Source of the DNA: Caldilineales bacterium
GTDB taxonomy: Bacteria; Chloroflexota; Anaerolineae; JAAEKA01
Length of the DNA stretch: 39,581 nucleotides
Assembly: GCA_025055015.1 (NCBI GenBank)
Contig: JANWYQ010000139.1
Span: forward strand, 1 to 39,581
Direction of reading: 5' to 3'
Shown here: one piece after another, positions 1-8,744 of the stretch
Layout: every line of letters starts with the position of its first letter
Position numbering within the stretch: the first letter of the stretch is position 1
Notes under the pieces: model-generated
Seen by the model: only the letters and a program-made list of their open reading frames with translations
What the model was told of the DNA's origin: nothing
Databases searched by the model: none
Program-made: the position numbers and the translations under genes

Positions 1-2431
1 GGCGTCGCCGCTCCGACAGCCCCAGGGGCAGGGCATAGATGTAGTAGATGTGGGTCTTGGTGAGCACGTAGCGGTCGTTGCGCCAGTTCTCCCAGCGGAA
101 CCAAAGCCAGAAGAGAGCGACTGCCAGGAACACCGCGTAGACCGCCGAAAGCGCGCCAGGCAGCCCCCGAATGGTGAAGTCGGTGAGAACCCACAAGACA
201 ACGGTGCCTGTCACGAAGACAAGAGGAATGATCGCGTCCTTGACCAGAAAGAGAATGTGTTTGCGGTAGACGATCTGGTCCTGGAACTCCGTGGCGCGCT
301 TGCGCTTGCGGGCCTGGCGTTCCTTGATCGTCTGCTCGCGAGCCCGCTTGGGCAGGAGCTGTAGGAACAGCAGGTACAGGTTCTCCGGGAGGGAGGCCAG
401 CGCCCGCCAAACAAACCGTATGGGGTTCACCACGGCCTCCACCAACCTCTGCCATGCGGTCTTGCGCACAGGCAACTTGGTGTCATCCGGCAGGCTGCGA
501 CCGGGGATGGCAGGGATCAGCCGCATTCTCAGGCTGCTGAGCAGCTTGTTGCGCAGGTTCTCCCGCTGTTCCGCCTGGGTGCTGGCGCGCACCTCACCCT
601 GGAGCTGGCGGATCAGGGACTCGATGCGCTCCGGATCGGGCACCATGTCGAAGGCGATGGAGCCCGCTCCCGCCTGGCTGATGGTCATCCAACCGTAGTT
701 GAAGATCTTGGCGATCAAGCTGCTGCGCCGGCTGACATCCTGAATGCGCTCGATGGGCGCCTCCAGCTGGTTCTCGTAGATCAACAGAACCCGGTCGTGG
801 CGCAGGATGCGGCGGTCGGTGATGACGTAGTAGTCGTTGAAGTAGTCAACCACGTACCAGGCGAGCAGCGGCAGGAAGATTACGCCAAAGGCCAGAAGGC
901 CGGCCAGCGGCGTCATCGGCCCACCGGGCAAGAACTCCAACAGCACTGCGAGGCCGCCCACCACCAGCAACGCCAGCACCGCCACTGCCACTATGCGCAA
1001 GATCAGATACAGGACGTGCCGGCGAGTGACCACCAGGATCTCTTCCTCGTCCCCTTGCCAGCGGAACCTCTTCTCCTTGGGCTTGATCATCATGGCCGCC
1101 CAAAGAGGGGTCCCCTCCCACAGGTCAGGCCGGCTGTGCAGCAGGTAGAGCACATCGTCGTGTTGCAGGGTCAGCCAGTCGCTGCCGTCCAGGGGAGGCT
1201 GGCCATCGCCGTTGCTGGGCTGCACGATGGAGCGCACCGTAGCGGTGTGGCGATCGCCGGACACCAGCGCTCGCAGGCCGTAGACGTCCCCCTGGCCGAT
1301 GGCGATGGTGTGCCGTGGGCGCTCGCGTCCCTTCTCGTCGGTAGCCCGCACCAGCGCGCGGCCGGCTGTGAGCACGTAGAGCTTGGTGCCGTGCTGGCCT
1401 TGGCGGGTGACGTCCAAGTTGGCCGGCACGTGCTCCCAACCGGCCACCGACGCCAACGCGTGCCAGTGCGCGTCCGTCAGCCCCCTATGCCCCTGATGCC
1501 CGTGGTGCTCTACTGGCTCCTTGTGCTCCGCCGTCGCCGGCAAGAAGAGAGCCTCCCGAGAGAGGGCCTCCCGCAGCCGGCCTGCGACGTCCAAGCGGTG
1601 ATGCAGCATGTAGTCGAAATCGGGGAAGCGCACCAGCAGCTGCTGCACCTCCAACGGCTGCATCCGGATCAGTTTGACCTTGGTCAGCGCCTCGGCCGTC
1701 ACCGTGACAAGGCCAGGTATCCCCAGCGCGCCGCCGATAAACCAGTTGCCGGCCGTGAGGATGGCCGGCAGCTGGGCAAACCCCTGCTCGGCGACGACCT
1801 GAGGCGAGGCGGCCACGGTCGTCGGCTTGCCGCCCACCACCATGGTCTCCCGCTGCGCAGTGACCCTGACCTGACCTTGGTCAACGATCCACAGATACCC
1901 CTCGGCGTCGTCGGCCTGGCAGATGGTCTGCCCAGGCTTGAACTCGTGGGTGGTCACGCGGGTAGCCAGCTGCTGGATCTGATCGTCGTCCAGGGAGCGC
2001 AAGAGAGGCACGGCCTGCAGCCGCGCAGCCGCAGGGCTCTGCACCACCGACCACAGATCAGGGTACTTGGTCAACAGCTCGGCGAAGAGGGCAGCCGGCA
2101 CCCGCAGCACCAGCGACGGCTTGATGGCCTGCGCCGTGCTGGCATACCCCCGGCCGCGAAAGAGGGCTTGGTGCGCGAAGTAGTCCCCCTTGCGGTGTAC
2201 CACCGACCACCATTCCTCCCGGTTCGGCGACAGAATCGCCTGGCGCACCTCGCCGTCGTAGACCACGTAAGCGTCGTCGGCCTGGGTGTACGCGTCGAAG
2301 ATCACCTGGCTCTCTGCGTACTCTTTCAGCTCAGCCTCGTCGGCCAGCTTCTCCACGTCCGCCTTCGACCAGCCTTTGGTAAGGGGGTGCTGACGCAAGA
2401 AGTTGATCAACTCTTGGCGCAAGATGCTCAT
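1..2431 (-). CDS. Membrane protein with tandem cyclic-nucleotide-binding-like domains followed by TM + bacterial PH (bPH2/YdbT-like) modules; 3' end truncated by window edge
   Basis: Own reverse-strand translation from ATG at 2431 (MSILRQELINFLRQHPLTKGWSKADVEKLADEAELKEYAESQVIFDAYTQADDAYVVYDGEVRQ...) stays open to base 1 (...RYVLTKTHIYYIYALPLGLSERRR). cNMP-like stretches, TM pair (VLYLILRIVAVAVLALLVVGG), PH-like 'DYYVITDRRILRHDRVLLIYENQLEAPIERIQDVSRRSSLIAKIFNYGWMTI'. Absent from the ORF track because there is no stop inside the window. Confidence 0.8.
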   Translation of the reverse strand, partial: MSILRQELINFLRQHPLTKGWSKADVEKLADEAELKEYAESQVIFDAYTQADDAYVVYDGEVRQAILSPNREEWWSVVHRKGDYFAHQALFRGRGYASTAQAIKPSLVLRVPAALFAELLTKYPDLWSVVQSPAAARLQAVPLLRSLDDDQIQQLATRVTTHEFKPGQTICQADDAEGYLWIVDQGQVRVTAQRETMVVGGKPTTVAASPQVVAEQGFAQLPAILTAGNWFIGGALGIPGLVTVTAEALTKVKLIRMQPLEVQQLLVRFPDFDYMLHHRLDVAGRLREALSREALFLPATAEHKEPVEHHGHQGHRGLTDAHWHALASVAGWEHVPANLDVTRQGQHGTKLYVLTAGRALVRATDEKGRERPRHTIAIGQGDVYGLRALVSGDRHTATVRSIVQPSNGDGQPPLDGSDWLTLQHDDVLYLLHSRPDLWEGTPLWAAMMIKPKEKRFRWQGDEEEILVVTRRHVLYLILRIVAVAVLALLVVGGLAVLLEFLPGGPMTPLAGLLAFGVIFLPLLAWYVVDYFNDYYVITDRRILRHDRVLLIYENQLEAPIERIQDVSRRSSLIAKIFNYGWMTISQAGAGSIAFDMVPDPERIESLIRQLQGEVRASTQAEQRENLRNKLLSSLRMRLIPAIPGRSLPDDTKLPVRKTAWQRLVEAVVNPIRFVWRALASLPENLYLLFLQLLPKRAREQTIKERQARKRKRATEFQDQIVYRKHILFLVKDAIIPLVFVTGTVVLWVLTDFTIRGLPGALSAVYAVFLAVALFWLWFRWENWRNDRYVLTKTHIYYIYALPLGLSERRR

Positions 2432-2562
2432 AGGCGACCTTCGCTGCTAACACCGAGCCTCAAGCAGGCGCCAGACCATCCCAGGCCAGCGGGCCTGGCG
2501 CTTGTGGCCGAGTATACCACACCTTGCGCTCGATGACCATTTGTTCTAACACCCCATTGCGC

Positions 2563-3696
2563 CTAGGGCAGCGTCAGCCGACGCAAGGTCACCTCGGCTA
2601 GCCGGTCTGGCGCCACCTGTACTCCCAGCCCCGGACCCCTCGGCACGGTGATGGTCGAGTCGGCGTTCAGCTCGAAGTTCGGCTCGGCGATGTCCCGGTG
2701 GAAGTAGCGGGCCGAGGCCGAGATGTCGCCGGGCAGGGTGAAGTTGGGCAAGGAGGCCAGGGCCACGTTGCCCGCCCGGCCGACGTTGGTCTCCAACATG
2801 CCGCCGCACCACACCGGCACCCCGCGCTGGGCGCACAGGTCGTGGATCGCCACTGCGGCCGTGAAGCCGCCGACGCGGCCGACCTTGATGTTGATCACCC
2901 GGCAGGCGCCGATGTCCAGCGCCCAGCGCGCGTGCTCCGGCGAGGTGATGCTCTCGTCCAGGCAGATGGGCGTGCGCAGCAGCCGCTGCAGCGCGGCGTG
3001 GTCTACGATGTCCTCGTGGTGGAGCGGCTGCTCGATCAGCAGCAAGTCGAACTGGTCCAGGGCCTGCAGCGTGGCCGCGTCGGCCAGGGTATAGGCCGAG
3101 TTGGCGTCTACCTGCAGGGGCAGGTCGGGCCAGCGCTCGCGCACGGCGCGCACCACGGCCACATCCCACCCCGGCTTGATCTTGAGCTTCACCCGGCCGT
3201 AGCCGGCTGCCACGTAGCCCTCCACCTGGGCCAGCAGCTCGTCCAGGGTCGGCTCGATGCCCACGCTCACCCCCACGGGCACGGCCGACCTTGCCACAAC
3301 GCCTCTGGCGACCGCCGAGGCCTGCGCCAGGAGCTGGGCCAACGAGACACCCTGGGCCTGGGCGAAGAGGTCCCACAGGGCGTTCTCCAGCGCGGCCCGG
3401 GCCATGGGGTGGCCGCGCACCCGCCGGAAGCGCTGCGCAGCCTCCTGGGGAGAGCGCAGCTCCCAGCCCAGCACCAGAGGCGCCAACACGTCCCGCAGGA
3501 TGTGCCACGCAGTCTCGATGGTCTCGTAGGAGTACCACGGCCCGGCCTGGGCCACGCACTCCCCCCAGCCCACCAGGCCGTCGCCCTCCACGGCCACCAG
3601 GATAGTGGGCCGGGTGTCCTCGCGGCCAAAGCTGGTCTCGAAGGGGTGGACGAAGGGGAGCTCGATGTAGTAGAGGTGGAGGCGGTGGAGGCGCAT
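2563..3696 (-). CDS. menC: Enolase-superfamily o-succinylbenzoate synthase / N-succinylamino acid racemase-like protein
   Basis: MRLHRLHLYYIELPFVHPFETSFGREDTRPTILVAVEGDGLVGWGE..., VKLKIKPG, LPLQVDANSAY, LLIEQPL, CLDESI, VINIKVGRVGG, GGMLETNVGRAGNVALA. OSBS vs NSAR activity cannot be resolved from sequence. Confidence 0.88.
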   Translation of the reverse strand: MRLHRLHLYYIELPFVHPFETSFGREDTRPTILVAVEGDGLVGWGECVAQAGPWYSYETIETAWHILRDVLAPLVLGWELRSPQEAAQRFRRVRGHPMARAALENALWDLFAQAQGVSLAQLLAQASAVARGVVARSAVPVGVSVGIEPTLDELLAQVEGYVAAGYGRVKLKIKPGWDVAVVRAVRERWPDLPLQVDANSAYTLADAATLQALDQFDLLLIEQPLHHEDIVDHAALQRLLRTPICLDESITSPEHARWALDIGACRVINIKVGRVGGFTAAVAIHDLCAQRGVPVWCGGMLETNVGRAGNVALASLPNFTLPGDISASARYFHRDIAEPNFELNADSTITVPRGPGLGVQVAPDRLAEVTLRRLTLP

Positions 3697-3844
3697 GGAA
3701 CGTCTCCCGTAACCAGTCATGCGTACAAGAGCAGAGAGGGGTGTGAGCCCTGCGCAAGGCAAGGCGACGCGACGCCGCCGGATGCCCTTGGCCCTCCGCT
3801 GCGCAGTTCGCCGCCCAGGCGCGGGCCGCCTGGCCCCGCGCGCC

Positions 3845-4732
3845 TCACCGGGACAGCTTCTCCCGAGCCAGAAGGTAGTAGCCCAAGGCCCCGCGCCGGA
3901 CAAAATCCACGACCGTGTAGCCGCCGGCAAAGGCCTCCTGAAACACCCGCCGAGTGAACAGGCGCCAGCGCCAGGCCAGGGCCGCGTCCGCAGCCTTGAG
4001 GGCCTGAAAGTCGGCCGGGATCGGCACCCACAGCCGATCCTGGCCGGCCGCGAGGGCACTCTCCGGCGGCGCCGGCCAGGCGCCCTGGGTCGGCAGAGCG
4101 GCGTCGGGAAGGTCCACCGGCGAGGGATCGGCGCCGGCCAGGCGGTCAACCACCCGCCGGCCGGCGATCCACCAGGCTACCTCAAAGCGGTCGCTGGGCA
4201 GCCCCACGTTGAGCGCGTCCCGCATCTCGCCGTACAGGTTGACCAGGTAAGTGCGGCACACTGCGCCCAGCTTGCGGAAGTTCAGGCTAGCGTTGCGGGC
4301 CTCCAAGGGGTCGAAGGTCCAGGTGATGAGCTCGATGCCCTGGGCCAACACGTGCTCGCGCTGGGCCAGCTTCAGGCGATAGCCCACCGACCGATCGCGG
4401 TAGGCCGGCAACACCCCGGCCATGTGCGAGCAGTGCTTCAGGCGGCCCGTCGGCGTCAGCCCGAGAAACCCAAACACGAAGCCCACCGGCCGGCTGCCCT
4501 GCGCCGGCTCCGGTCGAGCACCGCCAACGTCGGCGCCCTGGGCGCTCTCCAGATTGCCGGCCTGAGCATGGTCGAAGGCCAACAACAACAGCCCGCCGTT
4601 CTTCGCCGCCGTGATCAGCAGATGGCCGGGGACCACGTCCACGTCGGGCAGGCCCCACACCGCCTTCTGCAGCGCCTCGGCAGCCAGGCAGTCGTCGTAG
4701 GTGCGCGCGGGGCGAATCTCGATGCTCAACAC
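3845..4732 (-). CDS. GNAT-superfamily acyltransferase-like protein (COG3375-like)
   Basis: MLSIEIRPARTYDDCLAAEALQKAVWGLPDVDVVPGHLLITAAKNGGLLLLAFDHAQ...GFVFGFLGLTPTG...HSHMAGVLPAYRDRSVGYRLKLAQREHVLAQGIELITWTFDPLEARNASLNFRKLGAVCRTY-like pattern; same strand, immediately upstream of menC-like gene. Confidence 0.75.
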   Translation of the reverse strand: MLSIEIRPARTYDDCLAAEALQKAVWGLPDVDVVPGHLLITAAKNGGLLLLAFDHAQAGNLESAQGADVGGARPEPAQGSRPVGFVFGFLGLTPTGRLKHCSHMAGVLPAYRDRSVGYRLKLAQREHVLAQGIELITWTFDPLEARNASLNFRKLGAVCRTYLVNLYGEMRDALNVGLPSDRFEVAWWIAGRRVVDRLAGADPSPVDLPDAALPTQGAWPAPPESALAAGQDRLWVPIPADFQALKAADAALAWRWRLFTRRVFQEAFAGGYTVVDFVRRGALGYYLLAREKLSR

Positions 4733-4750
4733 ATCCTCCGGCCGCCGGGC

Positions 4751-5878
4751 TCAGCCGGCCCCCTCTAGGGTGCGCAGCAGGGCCTCGGCCTCCTCCACGG
4801 TGATCTCGCGGCGGGCCAGGCTCTCCAACACCTCCAGCGCAGTGCGTTGAGAAGCCCGCCGGCCGGCGGCCTCGGGCGGCCGGTCAGCCGCCTGCGGGGG
4901 TGGCGCCTGGGTGCGGGCGCTTCCCTGTTGACGGATGCGGATGTCGCCCAGGACGGTCTCCAGGTGCACGTGGGCTTTCGGGTGGTCGTCGGTGATGCTG
5001 ATGCTCCGGCCGCCGCCGACGCGGCTGGCCGGCCCCGGCCGCGCCACCCGCACCTGGGGCAGGTCGGAGGCGATGCTCCCCCGACGGGTGGCGGCCTCCA
5101 CGCGCGCCGACGCGGCAGCCGCCAGGGTCAGCGCGATGTCGCCGGTGGCCGTGGCCACCTGCCACTCGCCGGCGCCGGGGTCGCCTGACAGACGAACATC
5201 TCCCTTGGCGGTCTGCACCCGCAGGGCGGGCAAAGCCACCTCCTCCAGCGTGCAGGAGCTGCGTCCACCCTGCACCACAAGCCGGCCGCCGACCAGCCGC
5301 TGCACGCGGCACTCGCCTGCGCCGAGCTCGACCCGGCACTCGGCCTCGTCCGGGACCTGCCAATCGGCCAGGCTCACGTCGCCGAAGCCGGTCTGGATGC
5401 GAAGCGCGCCGCTGCCGCCGGCCACGGCGATATCTCCCTTGCCGGCGACCGCGTGCACCGCTCCCTGATGCTGGACGACGCGGATGTCTCCTTTGCCCGT
5501 CTGAGCCTGCAGCTCCCCGCGCGCTGCGGAGACGACGATGTTCCCCTTGCCCGTGTTGGCGCGCGCGCCGGCGCTCAGGCGCTCCAGAGACAGGTCGCCG
5601 CGGCCCACGTTGGCCGAGAGGGCAGGGCAGCGGTCGGCAGGCAGGAACAGCGTCACGTCCAGCGGCTGGGGCCGACGGAAGTTGAGCTCGCGCTGGCGCA
5701 CGTGCAGCTCGCCGCCGGCCTGCACGATCTCCAGGTCGCTCTCGTCGCCGGAGTGGATGCGAGCCAGCACCACGATCTGGTCGCCCGACTCGGCCACCGC
5801 TTTCACGTCCCCCAGGCCCACCGACACCTTGACGTGGGCAATGTCGCGCGGATCGAAGCGGCGCTCAATCTCCACCAT
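4751..5878 (-). CDS. DUF4097-like beta-helix putative adhesin with C-terminal short helical (SHOCT-like) motif
   Basis: Repeated G(D/N)I/V-type strands (GDVKAV, GDLSLERL, GNIVVSAARG, GDIRVVQHQG, GDIAVAGG, GDVSLADW, GDVRLSGD, GDIALTLA); C-terminus ALEVLESLARREITVEEAEALLRTL. Confidence 0.7.
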   Translation of the reverse strand: MVEIERRFDPRDIAHVKVSVGLGDVKAVAESGDQIVVLARIHSGDESDLEIVQAGGELHVRQRELNFRRPQPLDVTLFLPADRCPALSANVGRGDLSLERLSAGARANTGKGNIVVSAARGELQAQTGKGDIRVVQHQGAVHAVAGKGDIAVAGGSGALRIQTGFGDVSLADWQVPDEAECRVELGAGECRVQRLVGGRLVVQGGRSSCTLEEVALPALRVQTAKGDVRLSGDPGAGEWQVATATGDIALTLAAAASARVEAATRRGSIASDLPQVRVARPGPASRVGGGRSISITDDHPKAHVHLETVLGDIRIRQQGSARTQAPPPQAADRPPEAAGRRASQRTALEVLESLARREITVEEAEALLRTLEGAG

Positions 5879-6278
5879 GGGAAGCCTCCTCGGGCGCGCC
5901 GGAGAAGCTGCGCAGCAGCTCCAGCGCCTGGGCAGCGGTGATCTGGCCTGCCTGCAGCCGCTCCAGCACGGCGCGGCGGGGGTCTGAGGCAGCGGCCGGC
6001 GCGGACTGCGGCTGGGGCAGGCCGGGTAGGGCGTCCACCAGCTCCTCCAGCTTGGCGCGCACCGTGGGATAGGAGACGCCCAGGGTCTTCTCCACCTCTT
6101 TGAGGTTGCCTCGGCTGCGCAGGAAGAGCAGCAGAAAGGTCTGTTGGTCCTCGGTGAGGCCGCAGAAGGGGCAGGGCGCGTAGCGGCTGCGCACCAGGGT
6201 GCCGCACGCGTCGCACTGCACCTCGGTGATGGTCAGTGGGCCATGACAGGTCGGGCAGCGTTCCAGGATCTTGCGCAT
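5865..6278 (-). CDS. DUF2089-like zinc-ribbon/HTH regulator
   Basis: MRKILERCPTCHGPLTITEVQCDACGTLVRSRYAPCPFCGLTEDQQTFLLLFLRSRGNLKEVEKTLGVSYPTVRAKLEELVDAL; Cys pairs plus HTH; overlaps downstream gene by 14 nt. Confidence 0.82.
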   Translation of the reverse strand: MRKILERCPTCHGPLTITEVQCDACGTLVRSRYAPCPFCGLTEDQQTFLLLFLRSRGNLKEVEKTLGVSYPTVRAKLEELVDALPGLPQPQSAPAAASDPRRAVLERLQAGQITAAQALELLRSFSGAPEEASHGGD

Positions 6279-6481
6279 GATGGGGAGACGATCGGCAACG
6301 AGGTTGGATGGCTACACGCCGCCTCTGGTTGTGCTGAGCGGGTTGAGGGCTCGAACCTCTTTTGGCGGCGGAGTAGGGCCGATATTTCTCAAATATTGTA
6401 ATGTATTGTTCTCAAAAAGGCAAAAGTTGCTTGAGATAGTTTATTTTTGCTTCCAAGTCAACGCCGGCGCATCGCCCCTGC

Positions 6482-8062
6482 CTAACCGGAGCGGACCTGC
6501 TGCCACAGGCGGCGCAGCTCCTCGGCTCGCGCCGCGTTCCCTTGCTCGGCGTAGAAGTTGACCAGACGCCCCACGGCCCGCAGCCAACGAAAGCGCAGAT
6601 CCTCCCGCACCGGCTCTAGGAACTCCGGCGGCAGGTAGAGCTCGTCGGGCAACAGCCCCTCCGGCGGGTAGAGGGCCAGCGCCGCCTCCCAAGCCGCAGC
6701 GGCCTCGCTGCGCCGTCCCCCCGCCCACAGCGCCTCCCCCTCGGCCATCAGGCGCTGGAACTCCCACACGTCCACCCACGCCACCTCTGGGCGCAGCCGA
6801 TAGCGGCCACCCTCTAGCTCGATGAAACGCTCGCTGCCGTGCGCTGCGTTCGGCTCCAGCACGCGGCGCAGGGTGGCCAGATAGCTGCGAAAGGCGCTGC
6901 GGCTTCGACGCTCCTCCTCGGGGTTCAGCTCGTCCTGCAGCGGCCAGAGCGCATCCACGATCTCCGTCTGGGTGGCCCCGCGCGGGGCACGCAGGGCCAG
7001 GTAGGCCAGCAGCGAGCGGGTCTTGGCCGAGCGCCACACCTCGGAGGTGTTGGGCAGCGCCTCCCCCTGGCGCACGGCGCGGAAGCCGCCCAACAGGTAG
7101 AGGCGCAAGGGCCAGGGCGGTTCCGCCTCGCCGGCCCGGTCCGCCTCCGTAGCCGGCCGGCTCGGCTCCGCCTGCGCCTGATGGTGCTGCGCCCGCTTGA
7201 CCAGCTCGTTGAGCAGCACCGCGCCGCCAGCGCCGATGCCGACGACCATCACCACTACCGTGGCGATGGGCGCGTCCAACCAGGGAGCGGTCAGGTCCGC
7301 CGTCAGCGCCAAGATCAGCAGGATCAGCCAGGCCAGCAGCCCACGGCCGGCCTGCGATAGGCGCACCCCCGTCTCCAGCTCCTCCAGAGCCAGGAACATG
7401 CGAATACCGATCACCGCCGCGATCAACACAAACGGCTGGGTCGGAAACAGCCCCCACGGCTCGTCCCTGGTGAGCACGCTAATTTGCAGGATCGTGCTGC
7501 CGGTGACCATCAGCAACACGATCCACACGATGTAGCGGCGGAGGATCGGCCGCAGCGAGGGGGACGCCTTCAGCGTTGTGTGGATGTACAGGACGAGGAG
7601 CAGCAGAGCGCTGGCCATAGCCGTGGCGTTCGACAGGCGTGCGTGCTCCGGGCACACGATCCTGGGCAAACCTTGAATGATGGTACATGGGTTGGGCGCG
7701 TCGGCTCCTGCCTTGGGCGCCAACCAGATGAAGTCCACCACCATACGCACCAAGATGAAGGCGATCACCATCCACTCCCACCGCTCCAGGTGTTGCTCGC
7801 GAAACAGCCACAGCAGCCACAGCGCAGACAGGATCACCAGATTTGGCCCCTGGTTGAGGATCAACTGCCACACCAGCCCCGCGCGCCAGGAAAGCCCCGG
7901 CCAGTAGAGCGCCAGGTCCCCGCCGTAGAAGATGATCAGGCCGGCCAGTGCGCCCACAAACCCCCAGGTCACCGGCTGCCGCGGCCGACGCAGCAGGATG
8001 AACACCATCATCCCGGCCAGGAGGGGCAGCATGATGACAGAGAACACGATGGAGGCGCGCAT
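6482..8062 (-). CDS. Membrane-embedded SARP-like transcriptional regulator (multi-TM N-terminus, winged-helix + BTAD-like C-terminus)
   Basis: TM-rich N-term (MRASIVFSVIMLPLLAGMMVFILLRR...); C-term WPLRLYLLGGFRAVRQGEALPNTSEVWRSAKTRSLLAYLALRAPRGATQTEIVDALWP...RSAFRSYLATLRRVLEP...YRLRPEVAWVDVWEFQRLM; GGAGG upstream of ATG 8062. Confidence 0.75.
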   Translation of the reverse strand: MRASIVFSVIMLPLLAGMMVFILLRRPRQPVTWGFVGALAGLIIFYGGDLALYWPGLSWRAGLVWQLILNQGPNLVILSALWLLWLFREQHLERWEWMVIAFILVRMVVDFIWLAPKAGADAPNPCTIIQGLPRIVCPEHARLSNATAMASALLLLVLYIHTTLKASPSLRPILRRYIVWIVLLMVTGSTILQISVLTRDEPWGLFPTQPFVLIAAVIGIRMFLALEELETGVRLSQAGRGLLAWLILLILALTADLTAPWLDAPIATVVVMVVGIGAGGAVLLNELVKRAQHHQAQAEPSRPATEADRAGEAEPPWPLRLYLLGGFRAVRQGEALPNTSEVWRSAKTRSLLAYLALRAPRGATQTEIVDALWPLQDELNPEEERRSRSAFRSYLATLRRVLEPNAAHGSERFIELEGGRYRLRPEVAWVDVWEFQRLMAEGEALWAGGRRSEAAAAWEAALALYPPEGLLPDELYLPPEFLEPVREDLRFRWLRAVGRLVNFYAEQGNAARAEELRRLWQQVRSG

Positions 8063-8177
8063 GGCGTCCCTCCACACCCGGCACAGGCGTTTTTACCCCA
8101 TCCAATATCGGGGCATCGAACGTCAGCTCAACCGCTCCTCCCGCCCAGCCAGCCAGACGGGAGAAGATAGCCCGATC

Positions 8178-8732
8178 TCAGCTCAGAGCCTGGCGGCCGC
8201 AGGCGTGGCGCACCCCGCAACCGCGGCAGCGGGCTGGGTCCTGGTGGCTGCGCCGCACCTCGGCCTCGCCTTGCGCCTGCCGCATCTCCGCCAGCAGGTC
8301 CAGCAGCGCCTGGCGCAGCGCCGGCGTGTAGGGGATCTGCACGGTGGCGTCGGCGTAGTGGATCAGGCCGTGGGGCGGCGGTCGGCCGTAGGTGTCCTCC
8401 ACCAGCAGGCAGTAGGCGGCCAGCTGCATCACGTGCGAGAGGTGTGCCTGGACCTGGCCTTCGGCGCCCTCAGCGGGAATCGGCGCATGGCTGCGCTTGA
8501 CCTCCACGGGCACGACGCCGGCGTCGGTCTCCACCAGGTAGTCCGGCTTGCCCACCAGCCCATGCCGCGTGGAGATCAGGGGGCGAGCCACGGCGGCCCA
8601 GCGATCGGCGTCGGCGTAGACCAGCCGCCCGCGGGGCAGGCCGCTCTCCTCCCGCGCTCGCCTGGCCCGCCACGCCAGCCAAAGGGCCAGAACCCACAGA
8701 AGCACGCTCAGGCCAAGCAGGGCTGGCCACAT
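8178..8732 (-). CDS. Membrane-anchored Cas4/RecB-like PD-(D/E)XK nuclease, C-terminal half
   Basis: N-terminal TM MWPALLGLSVLLWVLALWLAWRARR; GLVGKPDYLVE, VPVEVKRSHAP, MQLAAYCLLVED (GxxD, ExK, QxxxY); C-terminal CRGCGVRHACGRQAL Fe-S-type cysteines. Confidence 0.78.
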   Translation of the reverse strand: MWPALLGLSVLLWVLALWLAWRARRAREESGLPRGRLVYADADRWAAVARPLISTRHGLVGKPDYLVETDAGVVPVEVKRSHAPIPAEGAEGQVQAHLSHVMQLAAYCLLVEDTYGRPPPHGLIHYADATVQIPYTPALRQALLDLLAEMRQAQGEAEVRRSHQDPARCRGCGVRHACGRQALS

Positions 8733-8744
8733 CTCCGCGTCCGC

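Noticed and set aside
797-2536. 579-aa plus-strand ORF
   Set aside because: Antisense shadow of the cNMP/bPH gene; low-complexity His/Gln/Arg-rich composition and no recognisable domain.
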